A DNA stretch of 64,000 nucleotides from Streptomyces achromogenes (GCF_030816715.1 NZ_JAUSYH010000001.1:1178001-1242000); one strand, 5' to 3'. Numbered from the stretch's first letter, positions 16,955 through 26,901 are shown. The notes: generated by a model not told the origin, from the sequence alone. Translations and numbers: made by a program.

Positions 16955-18130
16955 GTGAGCGCCATCGTGTGGATCGCCGCCCTGTCCCTTGCCTCCTGGC
17001 TGTGGCTGCTGCTCTGTCAGGGGTTCTTCTGGCGCACGGACATCAGGCTGCCGGACCGGACGCCGCCGCGGGAGTGGCCGTCGGTCTGTGTCGTCGTCCC
17101 CGCGCGCGACGAGGCGGCGGTGCTGCCCGCGAGCCTGCCCTCGCTGCTCGCCCAGGACTATCCGGGACCGGCCGAGGTCTTCCTCGTCGACGACGGCAGC
17201 CGGGACGGCACGGGAGACGTGGCGCGCGCCCTCGCCCGACGTCACGGCGGGCTCCCGCTGACCGTGGACTCACCCGGCGAACCGCCGGCGGGCTGGACCG
17301 GCAAGCTGTGGGCGGTGCGGCACGGGATCGGTCTGGCACGCGCGCGTGAGCCCGAGTACCTCCTTCTTACGGACGCCGACATCGCGCACGCGCCCGACAG
17401 TCTGCGGGAGCTGGTGGCGGCGGCCCGCACCGGCGGCTTCGACGCCGTCTCGCAGATGGCGCGGCTGCGGGTGGAGAGTCCGTGGGAGCGGCTGGTGGTG
17501 CCGGCGTTCGTCTACTTCTTCGCCCAGCTGTACCCGTTCCGCCGGATCGGCCGGCGTGGTGCGCGCACGGCGGCCGCGGCGGGCGGCTGCGTCCTGCTGC
17601 GCGCGGAGACGGCCGAGCGGGTGCGGATCCCGGACGCCATCCGGCAGGCCGTCATCGACGACGTGGCGCTCGCGCGGGCCGTGAAGGGCACGGGCGGACA
17701 CATCTGGCTGGGGCTGGCCGACCGGGTGGACAGCGTGCGGCCGTACCCGAGGCTGCACGATCTGTGGCGGATGGTGTCGCGCAGTGCCTACGCGCAACTG
17801 CGTCACAGCCCGGCCCTGCTGCTCGGCACGGTGCTCGGCCTGGCGCTGGTGTACCTGGTCCCGCCGCTCGCCCTCCTCTTCGGGCTCACGGCCGGCAGCG
17901 CGCCGACGGCGGTGTGCGGCGCGCTGGCCTGGCTGGTCATGGCGGGGACGTACGTCCCGATGCTGCGCCACTACCGGCAGCCGCTGTGGCTCGCTCCCCT
18001 GCTCCCGTTCACCGCGTTCCTCTACCTCCTGATGACGGTCGACTCCGCGGTGCAGCACTACCGGGGGCGCGGCGCGGCCTGGAAGGGCCGCACCTACACG
18101 CGTCCGGACGCCGTCGCCGACGAGGGCTGA
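16955..18130 (+). CDS. Glycosyltransferase family 2, HpnB-like
   Basis: 391 residues from GTG (VSAIVWIAAL). One N-terminal membrane helix, a GT-A catalytic domain with VVVPARDEAAVLP, VDDGSRDGT and the metal-binding TDADIAHAP, a GWTGKLWAVRHG segment, then three or four C-terminal membrane helices. This architecture matches hopene-associated glycosyltransferases (HpnB), but no other hopanoid genes are nearby, so the acceptor is uncertain. Confidence 0.82.
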   Translation: MSAIVWIAALSLASWLWLLLCQGFFWRTDIRLPDRTPPREWPSVCVVVPARDEAAVLPASLPSLLAQDYPGPAEVFLVDDGSRDGTGDVARALARRHGGLPLTVDSPGEPPAGWTGKLWAVRHGIGLARAREPEYLLLTDADIAHAPDSLRELVAAARTGGFDAVSQMARLRVESPWERLVVPAFVYFFAQLYPFRRIGRRGARTAAAAGGCVLLRAETAERVRIPDAIRQAVIDDVALARAVKGTGGHIWLGLADRVDSVRPYPRLHDLWRMVSRSAYAQLRHSPALLLGTVLGLALVYLVPPLALLFGLTAGSAPTAVCGALAWLVMAGTYVPMLRHYRQPLWLAPLLPFTAFLYLLMTVDSAVQHYRGRGAAWKGRTYTRPDAVADEG

Positions 18131-18154
18131 GCCGGCTCGGGCCCCGGCCCGTCT

Positions 18155-19495
18155 CTACTTGCGGCCCGGCGTCCAGTTCATGCCCCACCCGTAGGCGTAG
18201 TCCACGGTCCGCTGCGGGCTCACGCCGCGTTCGGGCACCAGATAGCGGGCCTCGCGCTGGACGACGAGGTCGCCGCCCTGGTTGGTGATGAGCGCCAGCG
18301 CGCAGACGGTCGACGGGACCGTGCACTCGTCCAGGGAGAAGTCGACCGGTGCGCCGAACTGGGGTTGCAGCGTGACGGTGGCGTGCAGGTCGGCGAACGA
18401 GCGGGCGCCCTCGTAGATGGTCACGAAGACCAGGATGCGCCGGAAGTCGTTCTTGCGGTCGAGGTTGACCGTGAGGTTCTCACCGCTCGACACGGCGCCC
18501 GTGCGGTCGTCGCCGTCGAGGTGGATGTACGGCGGCTGGTGCAGCGAGCCGAAGGCGTTGCCGAGGGCCTGGACCACGCCCTTGCGGCCGTCGGCGAGTT
18601 CGAACAGGGCGCACAGGTCGAGGTCGAGGTCGTTGTGCATCGCGACCGCCCGCCCGCGCTTGCTGCCCCACCCGGAGAACTGCTTGCGCACCTCCCAGTT
18701 GAGGTTGACGCGCAGGGAGCCCGACGTGCCGCCCTGTTTGGTCAGGGACACCGAAGGGGCGGCCTTGGTGAGCGTCACCTTGGTGAGCCTGACCGGCGCG
18801 CCCGGCACCGCGGGCGGGGCGGGCGGGGGCGGCGGGACCTGGTGGACGGGCGGGGGCACGGTGACCGGGAAGGCAGGCATGGTCGGCTGCTGGGGCGGCG
18901 TCGGGGTCACGGGGGCCGGGGCCGGCGGAACGGGGGCGGGTGCCGGCGGAACGGGGGCCGCCGTGTGCTGCGGCTCGTCCACGGTGATGCCGAAGTCGGT
19001 GGCCAGGCCCCCCAGACCGCTGCCGTAACCCTGTCCGACGGCGCGGAACTTCCAGGCGCCCTGACGGCGGTAGAACTCGCCCAGCACGAAAGCGGTTTCG
19101 ACCGTGGCGCCGGCGCTGTCGAACCGCGCCACCACCGCGCCCTGCGCCGCGTCCCGCACCTCGATGTAGAGGTCCGGGATCTGACCGAAGGAGCCGCCGT
19201 CCGACGAAGCGGCCAGGACGACGGTCTCGATCGAGGGCTCCACGCGCGCGAGGTCGACGAGGACGCTGTCGGTCACCCGGCCCCCGGCGTCGCGTTTGCC
19301 CTCGTGGCGTACGGCGCCGGAGGAGTGCGCCGGCTGGTTGTAGAAGACGAAGTCGGCGTCGGAACGGACCTTTCCGCCCAGCAGCAGCAGCGCCGAGGCG
19401 TCCGCGTCGGGAACGCCCGGTCCGGAGCGCCATCCCAGCTCGACGCGCAGCGCCGTGGTCGGCACCGGGACATTGGAACCCTTCGACATTGACAT
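18155..19495 (-). CDS. TerD family protein with two TerD-like domains
   Basis: 446 residues. An N-terminal TerD domain (about 1-165, containing [10 protein letters not shown] and the calcium-site-type [13 protein letters not shown]) is joined by a proline/alanine-rich linker (about 170-235) to a second TerD/TerF-like domain (about 236-446, with [14 protein letters not shown] and [10 protein letters not shown]). TerD proteins bind Ca2+ and belong to stress-response and tellurite-resistance-type systems; in streptomycetes they occur in many copies and often affect development. No other ter genes adjoin it. A G-rich ribosome site precedes the ATG. Confidence 0.88.
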   Translation of the reverse strand: MSMSKGSNVPVPTTALRVELGWRSGPGVPDADASALLLLGGKVRSDADFVFYNQPAHSSGAVRHEGKRDAGGRVTDSVLVDLARVEPSIETVVLAASSDGGSFGQIPDLYIEVRDAAQGAVVARFDSAGATVETAFVLGEFYRRQGAWKFRAVGQGYGSGLGGLATDFGITVDEPQHTAAPVPPAPAPVPPAPAPVTPTPPQQPTMPAFPVTVPPPVHQVPPPPPAPPAVPGAPVRLTKVTLTKAAPSVSLTKQGGTSGSLRVNLNWEVRKQFSGWGSKRGRAVAMHNDLDLDLCALFELADGRKGVVQALGNAFGSLHQPPYIHLDGDDRTGAVSSGENLTVNLDRKNDFRRILVFVTIYEGARSFADLHATVTLQPQFGAPVDFSLDECTVPSTVCALALITNQGGDLVVQREARYLVPERGVSPQRTVDYAYGWGMNWTPGRK

Positions 19496-19789
19496 GTACG
19501 CCCCCCATCGCGTGTCGGTGCACCGGGCCGTAGGCCCCTGCGCCCCTCGGGTTGTCTACCGGCCAACCTATTCCGAGGGGCGGCGGACGCCCATCGGGAG
19601 CGCAGGATCAGCCGTGGCCGACTCCCGGGTAACCCACTCAGAACTCGGCTTTTACACGATCTGCGCGTCGTTCGCCGTCCTTTTTTCCCAAGTTCGCTCG
19701 CATTGGGGATCCGAGGCTCCTACCGACACGGAAATCAACCCTCTTATCGGTCTCCCCAACCAGCACATCGTGGGCTTACCTTATGTGCC

Positions 19790-20218
19790 ATGACCTCCCC
19801 CCGCTCCACCTACGGAGGCGGCTACTACTCCGCCTTCCCGGACACTCCGATCTACGACTCGCTCGTGGCCGAGCGGGGCACCCCGCAGATCGCCCCGATC
19901 CGGGTCCCCGCCGCGTACGACATGGGCGGCGGCAACCTGCCCGCGTTGCCGTCGGCGCTGCCCGCCCTTCCGGCGGGTCCGCAGCAGTCCTACGGCTACC
20001 CGCAGGCGCAGCAGCCCGCGCCGCTGCAGCAGGCTCCGGCGGCCTACATCCCGCCGCAGGCCGTCGCGCCGCGCGGCTACCCCGGCCCCCAGGCGCAGCA
20101 GCAGCCGCGCCCCGCGGGTCCCGGCATGAACTACGAGGCGATGCGCCCGGCCGCGCCCCGGCCCGCCGCGCCCCAGTACCAGGATCCGTACAACCAGCAG
20201 CAGTACCGCGGTTACTGA
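19790..20218 (+). CDS. Pro/Gln/Ala-rich protein of unknown function
   Basis: 142 residues. The first 50 are well conserved-looking (YGGGYYSAFPDTPIYDSLV), the rest is a low-complexity Pro/Gln/Ala tail ending QQYRGY. No signal peptide or membrane helix. It looks like a Streptomyces-specific family (I associate it with DUF6643, unverified). A TACCTT -10 lies seven bases before the ATG and there is no ribosome site, so it is probably leaderless. The 294-base gap before it holds nothing else I can identify. Confidence 0.72.
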   Translation: MTSPRSTYGGGYYSAFPDTPIYDSLVAERGTPQIAPIRVPAAYDMGGGNLPALPSALPALPAGPQQSYGYPQAQQPAPLQQAPAAYIPPQAVAPRGYPGPQAQQQPRPAGPGMNYEAMRPAAPRPAAPQYQDPYNQQQYRGY

Positions 20219-20259
20219 GCCGACCCGGGGTCACCGGCGCCACCTGGCAAAATGACCCC

Positions 20260-21084
20260 ATGCCTCTCGCGGAACTGCTGTCGATACACGTCCATCCGGT
20301 CAAGGCGTTGCGGGGCCAGGCGCCCCGTGAGGCCGTCGTGGAGCCCTGGGGGCTGGCCGGGGACCGACGCTGGGCGCTGATCGACGACGGGGGAAAGGTC
20401 GTCACCCAACGCCAGCAGCCGCGCCTCGCACTGGCCGCCGCCGAGCTCCTGCCCGGCGGCGGCGTGCGTCTGTCCGCGCCCGGCAGGCGGCCGCTGACGG
20501 TCGCCGTGCCCGATCCCGCGGCCGCGGTGTCCCTGGAGATCTTCCGCGACAAGGTGCAGGGGGTTCTCGCCGACGCCGACGCGCACGCCTGGTGCAGTGC
20601 CTACCTCGGCGCGGACGTCCGCCTGGTCCACATGGACGATCCCGCCACCCGCAGGCCCGTCGACCCGGCGTACGCGCTGCCCGGCGAGACCGTGGCGTTC
20701 GCCGACGGATATCCGCTGCTGGTCACCACGACCGCGTCCCTGGACGCCCTCAACTCGCTCGTCGCGAACGGCGAGCACCCCGCCGAGGGTCCGCTGCCGA
20801 TGAACCGTTTCCGGCCGAACCTGGTCGTGTCGGGCACCGAGGCGTGGTCCGAGGACGGCTGGTCGCGTCTGGTGGTCGGCGAGGTGGAGTTCCGGGTCGC
20901 CAAACCCTGCGGACGGTGCGTCGTCACCACCACCGACCAGGACACCGCGGCACGGGGCAAGGAACCGCTGCACACCCTCGGACGGCATCGGCGTATCGGC
21001 GGCGCGCTGGTCTTCGGCCAGAACCTGGTGCCCCTGTCCCGCGGCACGGTCAGGGTCGGCGACCCGGTGCGCGTCACCGGCTGA
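20260..21084 (+). CDS. MOSC domain-containing protein
   Basis: 274 residues. An N-terminal beta-barrel domain (LLSIHVHPVKALRG, PWGLAGDRRWALID) is followed by the MOSC domain (MNRFRPNLVVSG, then KPCGRCVVTTTDQDT with the conserved cysteine). MOSC proteins handle sulfur or reduce N-hydroxylated compounds using molybdenum cofactor; the sequence does not decide between these. The CAAAAT -10 six bases before the ATG and the lack of a ribosome site suggest a leaderless start. Confidence 0.87.
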   Translation: MPLAELLSIHVHPVKALRGQAPREAVVEPWGLAGDRRWALIDDGGKVVTQRQQPRLALAAAELLPGGGVRLSAPGRRPLTVAVPDPAAAVSLEIFRDKVQGVLADADAHAWCSAYLGADVRLVHMDDPATRRPVDPAYALPGETVAFADGYPLLVTTTASLDALNSLVANGEHPAEGPLPMNRFRPNLVVSGTEAWSEDGWSRLVVGEVEFRVAKPCGRCVVTTTDQDTAARGKEPLHTLGRHRRIGGALVFGQNLVPLSRGTVRVGDPVRVTG

Positions 21085-21190
21085 GACCCGTCCCCGTCTC
21101 CGCCCCGGTCCGCCCGGTTCGCCCGGTCACGGGCGGGACCTCGGCGGGAACCCCCGCCCGGCTCCAGGGCGTTGGAAGGGCGTGAGAGGT

Positions 21191-21215
21191 TCACCAGGGC
21201 CCTCGGCCCTGGTGA
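21191..21215 (+). terminator. Terminator after the MOSC gene
   Basis: A perfect 11-bp stem (TCACCAGGGCC and its complement) with a 3-base loop, followed by TTTCG. It lies 107 bases after the MOSC stop. Confidence 0.65.
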
Positions 21216-21294
21216 TTTCGCTCTCTCTTTCACGGGACGCGCGTGCGAACGGCTCCGACGGGGGTTGTCTCGGAGCGGGAAGGGGGTGCGGTCG

Positions 21295-21900
21295 ATGCGA
21301 GCGATCGGCGGAATCTGGAGTTGGCGACACAACCCGCTGCGCCGCGGGACGGATCTGGTCGAGGCGTGGGTGGCGCTGTCGGCCCTGGTCCTGATCCTCC
21401 TCGTCGCGCCCGTGGTGGGCTCCGTGGTCGGTGCCCTGGCCCAGAGCGCTCTGCAGCAGTCGGTCCGTGCGCAGCACGCGTCGCGCCACGAGGTCACGGC
21501 CACCGTGGTGCGCAGGGCGACCGGTTCGCCGCTGGACGTGGATCCGGAGACGACCACCGGCCGGGAGACCCGGACCCGGGTCGTGGCCGACTGGACCGCG
21601 CCGGACGGCATCACGCGGCACGGCACGGTCCTGGCGGGTCTCAGGACCCCGCACCCCGGCGACCGTTTCGCGATATGGACGGACGGACACGGCCGACTCG
21701 TGGCCCGTCCCCTGGACTCCGCCACCGCCACGACGCACGCCGTGCTCGCCGGCTTCGGCGCGGCCCTGTTCACCGCGGGCGCCGTGGAGGGCGCCCGGCG
21801 GCTGGTCGTCTGGCGCATGGTCCGCCGCCGGCACGCCCGTTGGGACCAGGCCTGGGAGCGTGCGGGCCCGGACTGGGGGCGCACCGGCGCCGGCAGCTGA
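21295..21900 (+). CDS. Rv1733c-like two-helix membrane protein
   Basis: 201 residues. The start is the ATG with AAGGGGG eight bases upstream. A short N-terminal NPLRRGTDLVEAW motif, one membrane helix (about 25-48), an extracytoplasmic domain of about 90 residues (TATVVRRATGSP, ADWTAPDG), a second helix (about 145-165) and a basic tail. This layout matches the Rv1733c family of actinobacterial membrane proteins, whose role is unknown. Confidence 0.8.
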   Translation: MRAIGGIWSWRHNPLRRGTDLVEAWVALSALVLILLVAPVVGSVVGALAQSALQQSVRAQHASRHEVTATVVRRATGSPLDVDPETTTGRETRTRVVADWTAPDGITRHGTVLAGLRTPHPGDRFAIWTDGHGRLVARPLDSATATTHAVLAGFGAALFTAGAVEGARRLVVWRMVRRRHARWDQAWERAGPDWGRTGAGS

Positions 21901-22007
21901 CGGCCTTTCGTCTCTGGTCAACCCACTGCCCGCGCGCACGCTACGGTGGTCCGGCCGAGGCTTTCGGCATCAACCCGCGTACCACGAGGTGGGGGCACAG
22001 CAACGCC

Positions 22008-24455
22008 ATGGCACAGGGCACGGTCCAGGTGACGCACACCGGCACATCGCGGTGGCGGCGCCGCACGGGTGAGTACGCATCGCTCGCCGCAGCCCTGGAG
22101 GCCGCGGCGGAGGGCGACGTCCTCACCATCGCTCCCGGCACCTACCGGGAGAACCTGGTCGTGGACCGGTCGGTGACCCTGCGCGGTCCCGAAGGCTCGC
22201 CCGGCTCCGTGCGCCTGGCTCCCCTGGACGGAGTGCCGCTGACCGTTCGCGCCTCCGCCGTGGTGCAGGACCTGCACGTGGAGGGTCAGGACGCGGCCGC
22301 GCCGGCGGTGCTCGTCGAGGAGGGCACCCCGGAGCTGCTGGACCTGCGGATCGTCACCCGGTCCGCGGCGGGCGTCGAGGTGCGCGGCAGCGCCCGCCCC
22401 ACGGTGCGGCGGTGCACCGTGGACAACCCGGCGGGCATCGGCATCGCCGTGGTCGACGGCGGCGGCGGCGTCTTCGAGGAGTGCGAGATCCTCGCGGCCG
22501 GCCAGGCCGGCGTCGCGGTGCGCGGCGGCGCGCGCCCCCGGTTCGAGCGCTGCCGGGTGCACCACACCGCGGGGGCGGGCCTGAGCGCGACCGGCGACCA
22601 CACCGCGCTCGAGGCGGTGGGCTGCGAGGTGTACGAGGTCAGGGGCAGCGGCGTCCAGGTCAGCGCGCGGGCCACGGCCCACCTCACCGACTGCGACGTG
22701 CACCGCACCACCGCCGACGGCGTGACCCTCGACACCGACGCCGTGCTCACCCTGGCCGACTGCCGTATCCACGACATCCCGGAGAACGCGGTCGACCTGC
22801 GTTCCCGTTCCGTCCTGACGCTGACCCGCACGACGGTGCGTCAGTTCGGGCGCAACGGGCTGTCGGTGTGGGACCCGGGCACGCGTGTGGACGCCAACCA
22901 GTGCGAGATCTTCGACAGCACCGGCGACTACCCGGCCGTCTGGGTCAGCGACGGCGCGACCGCCGTGCTGGACTCCTGCCGGGTGCACGACGTGCCGGAC
23001 GCCCTGTTCGTCCTCGACCGCGGCTCCCGTGCGGACGTCGTCGACAGCGATCTCTCCCAGGTGCGCAACACCGCGGTGTCGGTGAGCGACGGCGCGACGG
23101 CCCAGCTCGACGACTGCCGGATCCGGGACGCGGCGACCGGCGCCTGGTTCCGCGACCACGGCAGCGGCGGCACCCTCGACAACTGCACCATCGACGGCAC
23201 GCAGACCGGCGTGATCGTCACCAAGGGCGCCGACCCGACCGTCGAGCGCTGCACGGTCGACTCCCCCGCCGAGGCCGGGTTCTACGTGTCGGCCGGCGGC
23301 CGCGGAAGCTTCCTGAACTGCCGGGTGACCAACAGCGGGGGCTACGGCTTCCACGTGATAGACGGCAGCCGTACGACACTGCGCAAGTGCCGGACCGAGC
23401 GCTGTGCGCGCGGCGGCTACGAGTTCGCCGACGCCGGGGCGGAATCCGCGTCCGGCTCCGCGCCGGTGGTCGAGGACTGCAGCAGCGACGAGAGTGCGGG
23501 CGTGCGCACGCCCGGGGCCCCGGCGGCCCTGGAGACGGTCGTGCAGACGACCGTCCATTCCCCGGGTCTGCTCGGCGTGCTGCCCGAACAGCGTGTCGCC
23601 GTGCCGGAACCGCAGCCGGCCGCCGCGCAGCCGCAGGCGTCGGTGCGGACCTCGCAGGACGTGCTCGGCGAGTTGGACACCCTGGTCGGCCTGGACAGCG
23701 TCAAACGCGAGGTACGGGCCCTGATCGACATGATCGAGGTGGGCCGGCGCCGTCAGCAGGCGGGGCTCAAGGCGGCGTCCGTCAAGCGCCATCTGGTCTT
23801 CACCGGTTCCCCCGGCACCGGCAAGACGACGGTCGCGCGCCTGTACGGCGAGATCCTCGCCGCGCTCGACGTGCTGGAGAAGGGCCATCTCGTCGAGGTG
23901 TCCCGGGTGGACCTGGTCGGCGAGCACATCGGTTCGACGGCGATCCGCACCCAGGAGGCGTTCCAGCGGGCGCACGGCGGCGTGCTGTTCATCGACGAGG
24001 CGTACGCGCTGTCGCCGGAGGACGCCGGCCGCGACTTCGGCAAGGAGGCCATCGACACCCTGGTGAAGCTGATGGAGGATCACCGCGACTCCGTCGTGGT
24101 GATCGTCGCGGGCTACACGGTGGAGATGGAGCGGTTCCTGTCGGTCAACCCCGGCGTGGCGTCCCGTTTCTCACGGACCATCACCTTCGGTGACTACGGC
24201 CCCGACGAGCTGCTGCGGATCGTGCGGCAGCAGGCCGAGGAGCACGAGTACCGGCTCGGTCCGGGCGCCGCGGACGCACTGCTGAAGTACTTCACGGAAC
24301 TCCCGAAGGGCCCCGCTTTCGGCAACGGCCGCACCGCCCGCCAGACGTTCGAGGCGATGGTGGAGCGGCACGCGAGCCGGGTCGCGCAGGTGACGGAGCC
24401 CAGCACGGACGACCTCACCCTGCTGTACGCGGAGGACCTGCCGGACCTGCCCTGA
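22008..24455 (+). CDS. Right-handed beta-helix repeat protein fused to a CbxX/CfxQ-type AAA+ ATPase
   Basis: 815 residues from ATG (MAQGTVQVTHTG). Residues about 30-520 form an extended right-handed parallel beta-helix of pectate-lyase type, with many roughly 20-25-residue turns in which a C-x-V/I or D-C-x-I pattern recurs (e.g. RRCTVDNPAGIGI, LDDCRIRDAATG). After a Pro/Ala linker comes an AAA+ domain: GSPGTGKT at 600-607 (Walker A), VLFIDEAYAL at 659-668 (Walker B), NPGVASRFSRTITF sensor/arginine-finger region. The AAA+ part is closest to CbxX/SpoVK/EccA ATPases, which remodel other proteins. The helix part presumably binds a target, perhaps a polysaccharide or surface protein; cellular location and partner are unknown. 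It ends five bases from the convergent hydrolase gene. Confidence 0.87.
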   Translation: MAQGTVQVTHTGTSRWRRRTGEYASLAAALEAAAEGDVLTIAPGTYRENLVVDRSVTLRGPEGSPGSVRLAPLDGVPLTVRASAVVQDLHVEGQDAAAPAVLVEEGTPELLDLRIVTRSAAGVEVRGSARPTVRRCTVDNPAGIGIAVVDGGGGVFEECEILAAGQAGVAVRGGARPRFERCRVHHTAGAGLSATGDHTALEAVGCEVYEVRGSGVQVSARATAHLTDCDVHRTTADGVTLDTDAVLTLADCRIHDIPENAVDLRSRSVLTLTRTTVRQFGRNGLSVWDPGTRVDANQCEIFDSTGDYPAVWVSDGATAVLDSCRVHDVPDALFVLDRGSRADVVDSDLSQVRNTAVSVSDGATAQLDDCRIRDAATGAWFRDHGSGGTLDNCTIDGTQTGVIVTKGADPTVERCTVDSPAEAGFYVSAGGRGSFLNCRVTNSGGYGFHVIDGSRTTLRKCRTERCARGGYEFADAGAESASGSAPVVEDCSSDESAGVRTPGAPAALETVVQTTVHSPGLLGVLPEQRVAVPEPQPAAAQPQASVRTSQDVLGELDTLVGLDSVKREVRALIDMIEVGRRRQQAGLKAASVKRHLVFTGSPGTGKTTVARLYGEILAALDVLEKGHLVEVSRVDLVGEHIGSTAIRTQEAFQRAHGGVLFIDEAYALSPEDAGRDFGKEAIDTLVKLMEDHRDSVVVIVAGYTVEMERFLSVNPGVASRFSRTITFGDYGPDELLRIVRQQAEEHEYRLGPGAADALLKYFTELPKGPAFGNGRTARQTFEAMVERHASRVAQVTEPSTDDLTLLYAEDLPDLP

Positions 24456-24459
24456 CGGT

Positions 24460-26796
24460 TCACGACCGCTGCACCGGCACCTCCCCGGCGGGCGTCTCGG
24501 GCCGCAGCCGCCCCAGCAGCAGTTCGCGCTCCTCGGCGAACGCCGGGTCGGCCTGGTAGTCGGAGTGCCCGAGAACGGGCGTGGGCAGCGGATGGTCCTC
24601 GCTGCGGCCGAAGGCCAGGGGGTCGGCGAGCGGCTCGCGGTCCACCCGGGGGCCGCAGCCGTCGCCGGACAGCCGTACGGGGCCGCCGATGGGATCGGTC
24701 GGCCGGTACAGGTTGCGCCAGCAGTCGATGTCCTCGTGCAGGGCGGCCAGCGCGGCAGGTCCGAAGTGGGCGGGGAACCAGCGGCCGTAGAGGCGCTCGA
24801 TCGGGGAGCCGTAGGTGAGCAGGGCGACTCGGGCGCGGTCGGAGGGTTTCAGCTGCCAGGCCGCCGCGGCCGCGAGGACGCTGCCCTGGGAGTGGCCGGA
24901 GATGACCAGCCGTCCGCCCGTGGCACGCGTCCAGGTGGCCATGCGCCAGGTCAGGTCGGGCACCGCGCGCTCCGCGTAGCAGGGCGGGGCGAAGGGGTGC
25001 GCGGCGCGCGGCCAGAACGTGCCGACGTCCCAGAGGATGCCGATCGTGCGCCGCGCGGAGACGTCCTTGTAGGCGCGCCGGCCCCAGGTCACGAACAGGA
25101 TGAAGCCGAGCCCTATCAGCCAGGAACCCAGCGCCTGGGCGGTCTGGGCGGCGCCCTGCACGAAGGGCTGAGCCGTCTGCGCCGCCCGGGCCGGGGTCCG
25201 TCCGGTGGCGAAGGCGCCGACGAGCGCTCCCGCGCCGAGGAGCAGGGTCGCGGTGGCGACGACGGCGACGAGGAGCGGACCGCGGTCGGTGAGCGCGGCC
25301 ATCGCGCGGGCCCGGGCGATGAGCCGGGTGCGCGCCGCGTCGCCGGAGCGCACCCCGTACGTCCGGACGACCTCTTTCTCCTCGGCCCGGATCAGCAGGA
25401 GGGTGCGCCGGGCGAGCAGCGCGCACAGCGCCAGCACCACCAGGAGCAGCACCGGGATGACGGCCGCCTGCCAGGTGAGCAGCACCGGCGGGCCGTCGAG
25501 AGAGGAGCCGGTGCCGTCGAGCCAGTCCGACACCCGCTGCGACACCCCGCCGGACATGACGCCGCCCAGCGCGCAGGCCAGCATCGCGACGGCGGGACCG
25601 CCGAGGCCGTGCAGTGCGCAGCGCTCGGGCGGCGCGCCGGGGTCGCGCCTTCGCGGGCAGTGGTGCAGGGTGCGGGCGACGACCGCGAGGGCGATCACCA
25701 GGGCGCCCTGGGCGAGGGCCAGCGCGCCGAAGGCCGCGTCGCCCGGGAGCCGGCCCTCGGAGCTCCAGCCCGGGCGGTCCCATCCGGCGTACACGAGCGT
25801 GAGGGCGAGCAGCACGAGGGCGGCGAGCGGCAGCCCGCGTACGAGGTGGGCGTCGACGCGCCGGTCGAGGCGGCGCTCGCTGCGGCCCCGGCGGCACACC
25901 ACCCAGACCGTGGCCAGCGCGCCCGCGGCCAGGGACGCCTCCAGGGCGCGGCCCAGCAGGTCGAGGAGGGCGGGGCCGCCGGGCCTGCGGTCCTCGCGCA
26001 CGGCCGCCGTGCCCACCGCCGCGGCGACCGTGAGCAGGCCGGCCGCGGTGTGCGCGGCGCGGAGCCGGGCGACGAGGCGGCGTCCGTACCAGAAGCCGGG
26101 CCGGCCGAGCGCGGTGTGCGCGGGGCCGGTCTCGGGCTCGGGCGCGCGGTCGAGGGGTTCCTGGGACTCGTACGCCCGCCAGGTGCGGTGGGACAGGTAC
26201 CACAGGAGCGCGGTGAGCGCGGTCGGCAGCAGGGCGGCGAGGGCGACGCGGCGGCCCGGCAGACTCCACCAGCCGCCGTCCGAGACGGCCGGCGACAGGA
26301 AGCCCAGCCAGGTGTGGCGTTCGGCGCAGGCGGTCGTGCCCGCGCACTGCCAGGCCGTCAGGTCGAGGGCGACCTCGCAGGCCGCGGCCACCAGCAGCAC
26401 CGTCAGGCTCAGTGCCGCGAGCCGCACCAGCAGGCCGTACACCCGCACCGCGCGGGTGCGCTCCCGTGCGGCGGGGCGCATCCAGTGGGCGAGGTTGACG
26501 ACCATGAACGGCAACAGCAGCAGCCACAGGGCACGGGTGCCGTTGCCGGACGTGAGGTTGGACCACACGTACGCCTCGGGGACCGGGACGCCGCGACCGC
26601 GGTCGTCGCCCGGGCCGGTGTCGGCGGCGACGTCGTCGGTGCGCCGGTAGACGGCCGCCGTCCCGTCGCCGGTGATCCGCACGGTGCGAGGATCGTTCAG
26701 CATCTTCTCGGGCGTGGCACCGCCGACGCCGTGTACCAGCAGTTCCAGGGCGACTCCGCCCGCAGAGGCAGGTTTCACGATGCGCACTTCCCCCAT
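24460..26796 (-). CDS. Large polytopic membrane protein with an alpha/beta-hydrolase domain
   Basis: 778 residues. The start is ATG (MGEVRIVKPA); a far longer in-frame reading upstream runs through the regulator gene on the other strand and is a shadow. The N-terminus already shows a hydrolase-like strand (ALELLVHGVGG), then about ten transmembrane helices interrupt, then a C-terminal region with the nucleophile elbow GHSQGS and TYGSPIERLYGRWFP. This suggests a membrane-embedded lipase/esterase-like enzyme. The substrate is unknown. Convergent with the beta-helix ATPase. Confidence 0.78.
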   Translation of the reverse strand: MGEVRIVKPASAGGVALELLVHGVGGATPEKMLNDPRTVRITGDGTAAVYRRTDDVAADTGPGDDRGRGVPVPEAYVWSNLTSGNGTRALWLLLLPFMVVNLAHWMRPAARERTRAVRVYGLLVRLAALSLTVLLVAAACEVALDLTAWQCAGTTACAERHTWLGFLSPAVSDGGWWSLPGRRVALAALLPTALTALLWYLSHRTWRAYESQEPLDRAPEPETGPAHTALGRPGFWYGRRLVARLRAAHTAAGLLTVAAAVGTAAVREDRRPGGPALLDLLGRALEASLAAGALATVWVVCRRGRSERRLDRRVDAHLVRGLPLAALVLLALTLVYAGWDRPGWSSEGRLPGDAAFGALALAQGALVIALAVVARTLHHCPRRRDPGAPPERCALHGLGGPAVAMLACALGGVMSGGVSQRVSDWLDGTGSSLDGPPVLLTWQAAVIPVLLLVVLALCALLARRTLLLIRAEEKEVVRTYGVRSGDAARTRLIARARAMAALTDRGPLLVAVVATATLLLGAGALVGAFATGRTPARAAQTAQPFVQGAAQTAQALGSWLIGLGFILFVTWGRRAYKDVSARRTIGILWDVGTFWPRAAHPFAPPCYAERAVPDLTWRMATWTRATGGRLVISGHSQGSVLAAAAAWQLKPSDRARVALLTYGSPIERLYGRWFPAHFGPAALAALHEDIDCWRNLYRPTDPIGGPVRLSGDGCGPRVDREPLADPLAFGRSEDHPLPTPVLGHSDYQADPAFAEERELLLGRLRPETPAGEVPVQRS

Positions 26797-26880
26797 GACA
26801 CGCCTTCGAATGTGTCCGTGCGGGCATAAGGATCGCCACTTCGGACGCGTGATACACCTCCGGTCACGGAATCTCCCCGT

Positions 26881-26901
26881 GGTGCGCGACGGACGCGCAC
26901 C
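26881..26901. promoter_or_regulatory. 8-bp-arm inverted repeat between divergent genes
   Basis: GGTGCGCG, five bases, CGCGCACC. It is roughly midway between the membrane hydrolase start (26796, minus) and the DeoR regulator (27058, plus), so it is a candidate operator for that regulator. Confidence 0.4.
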
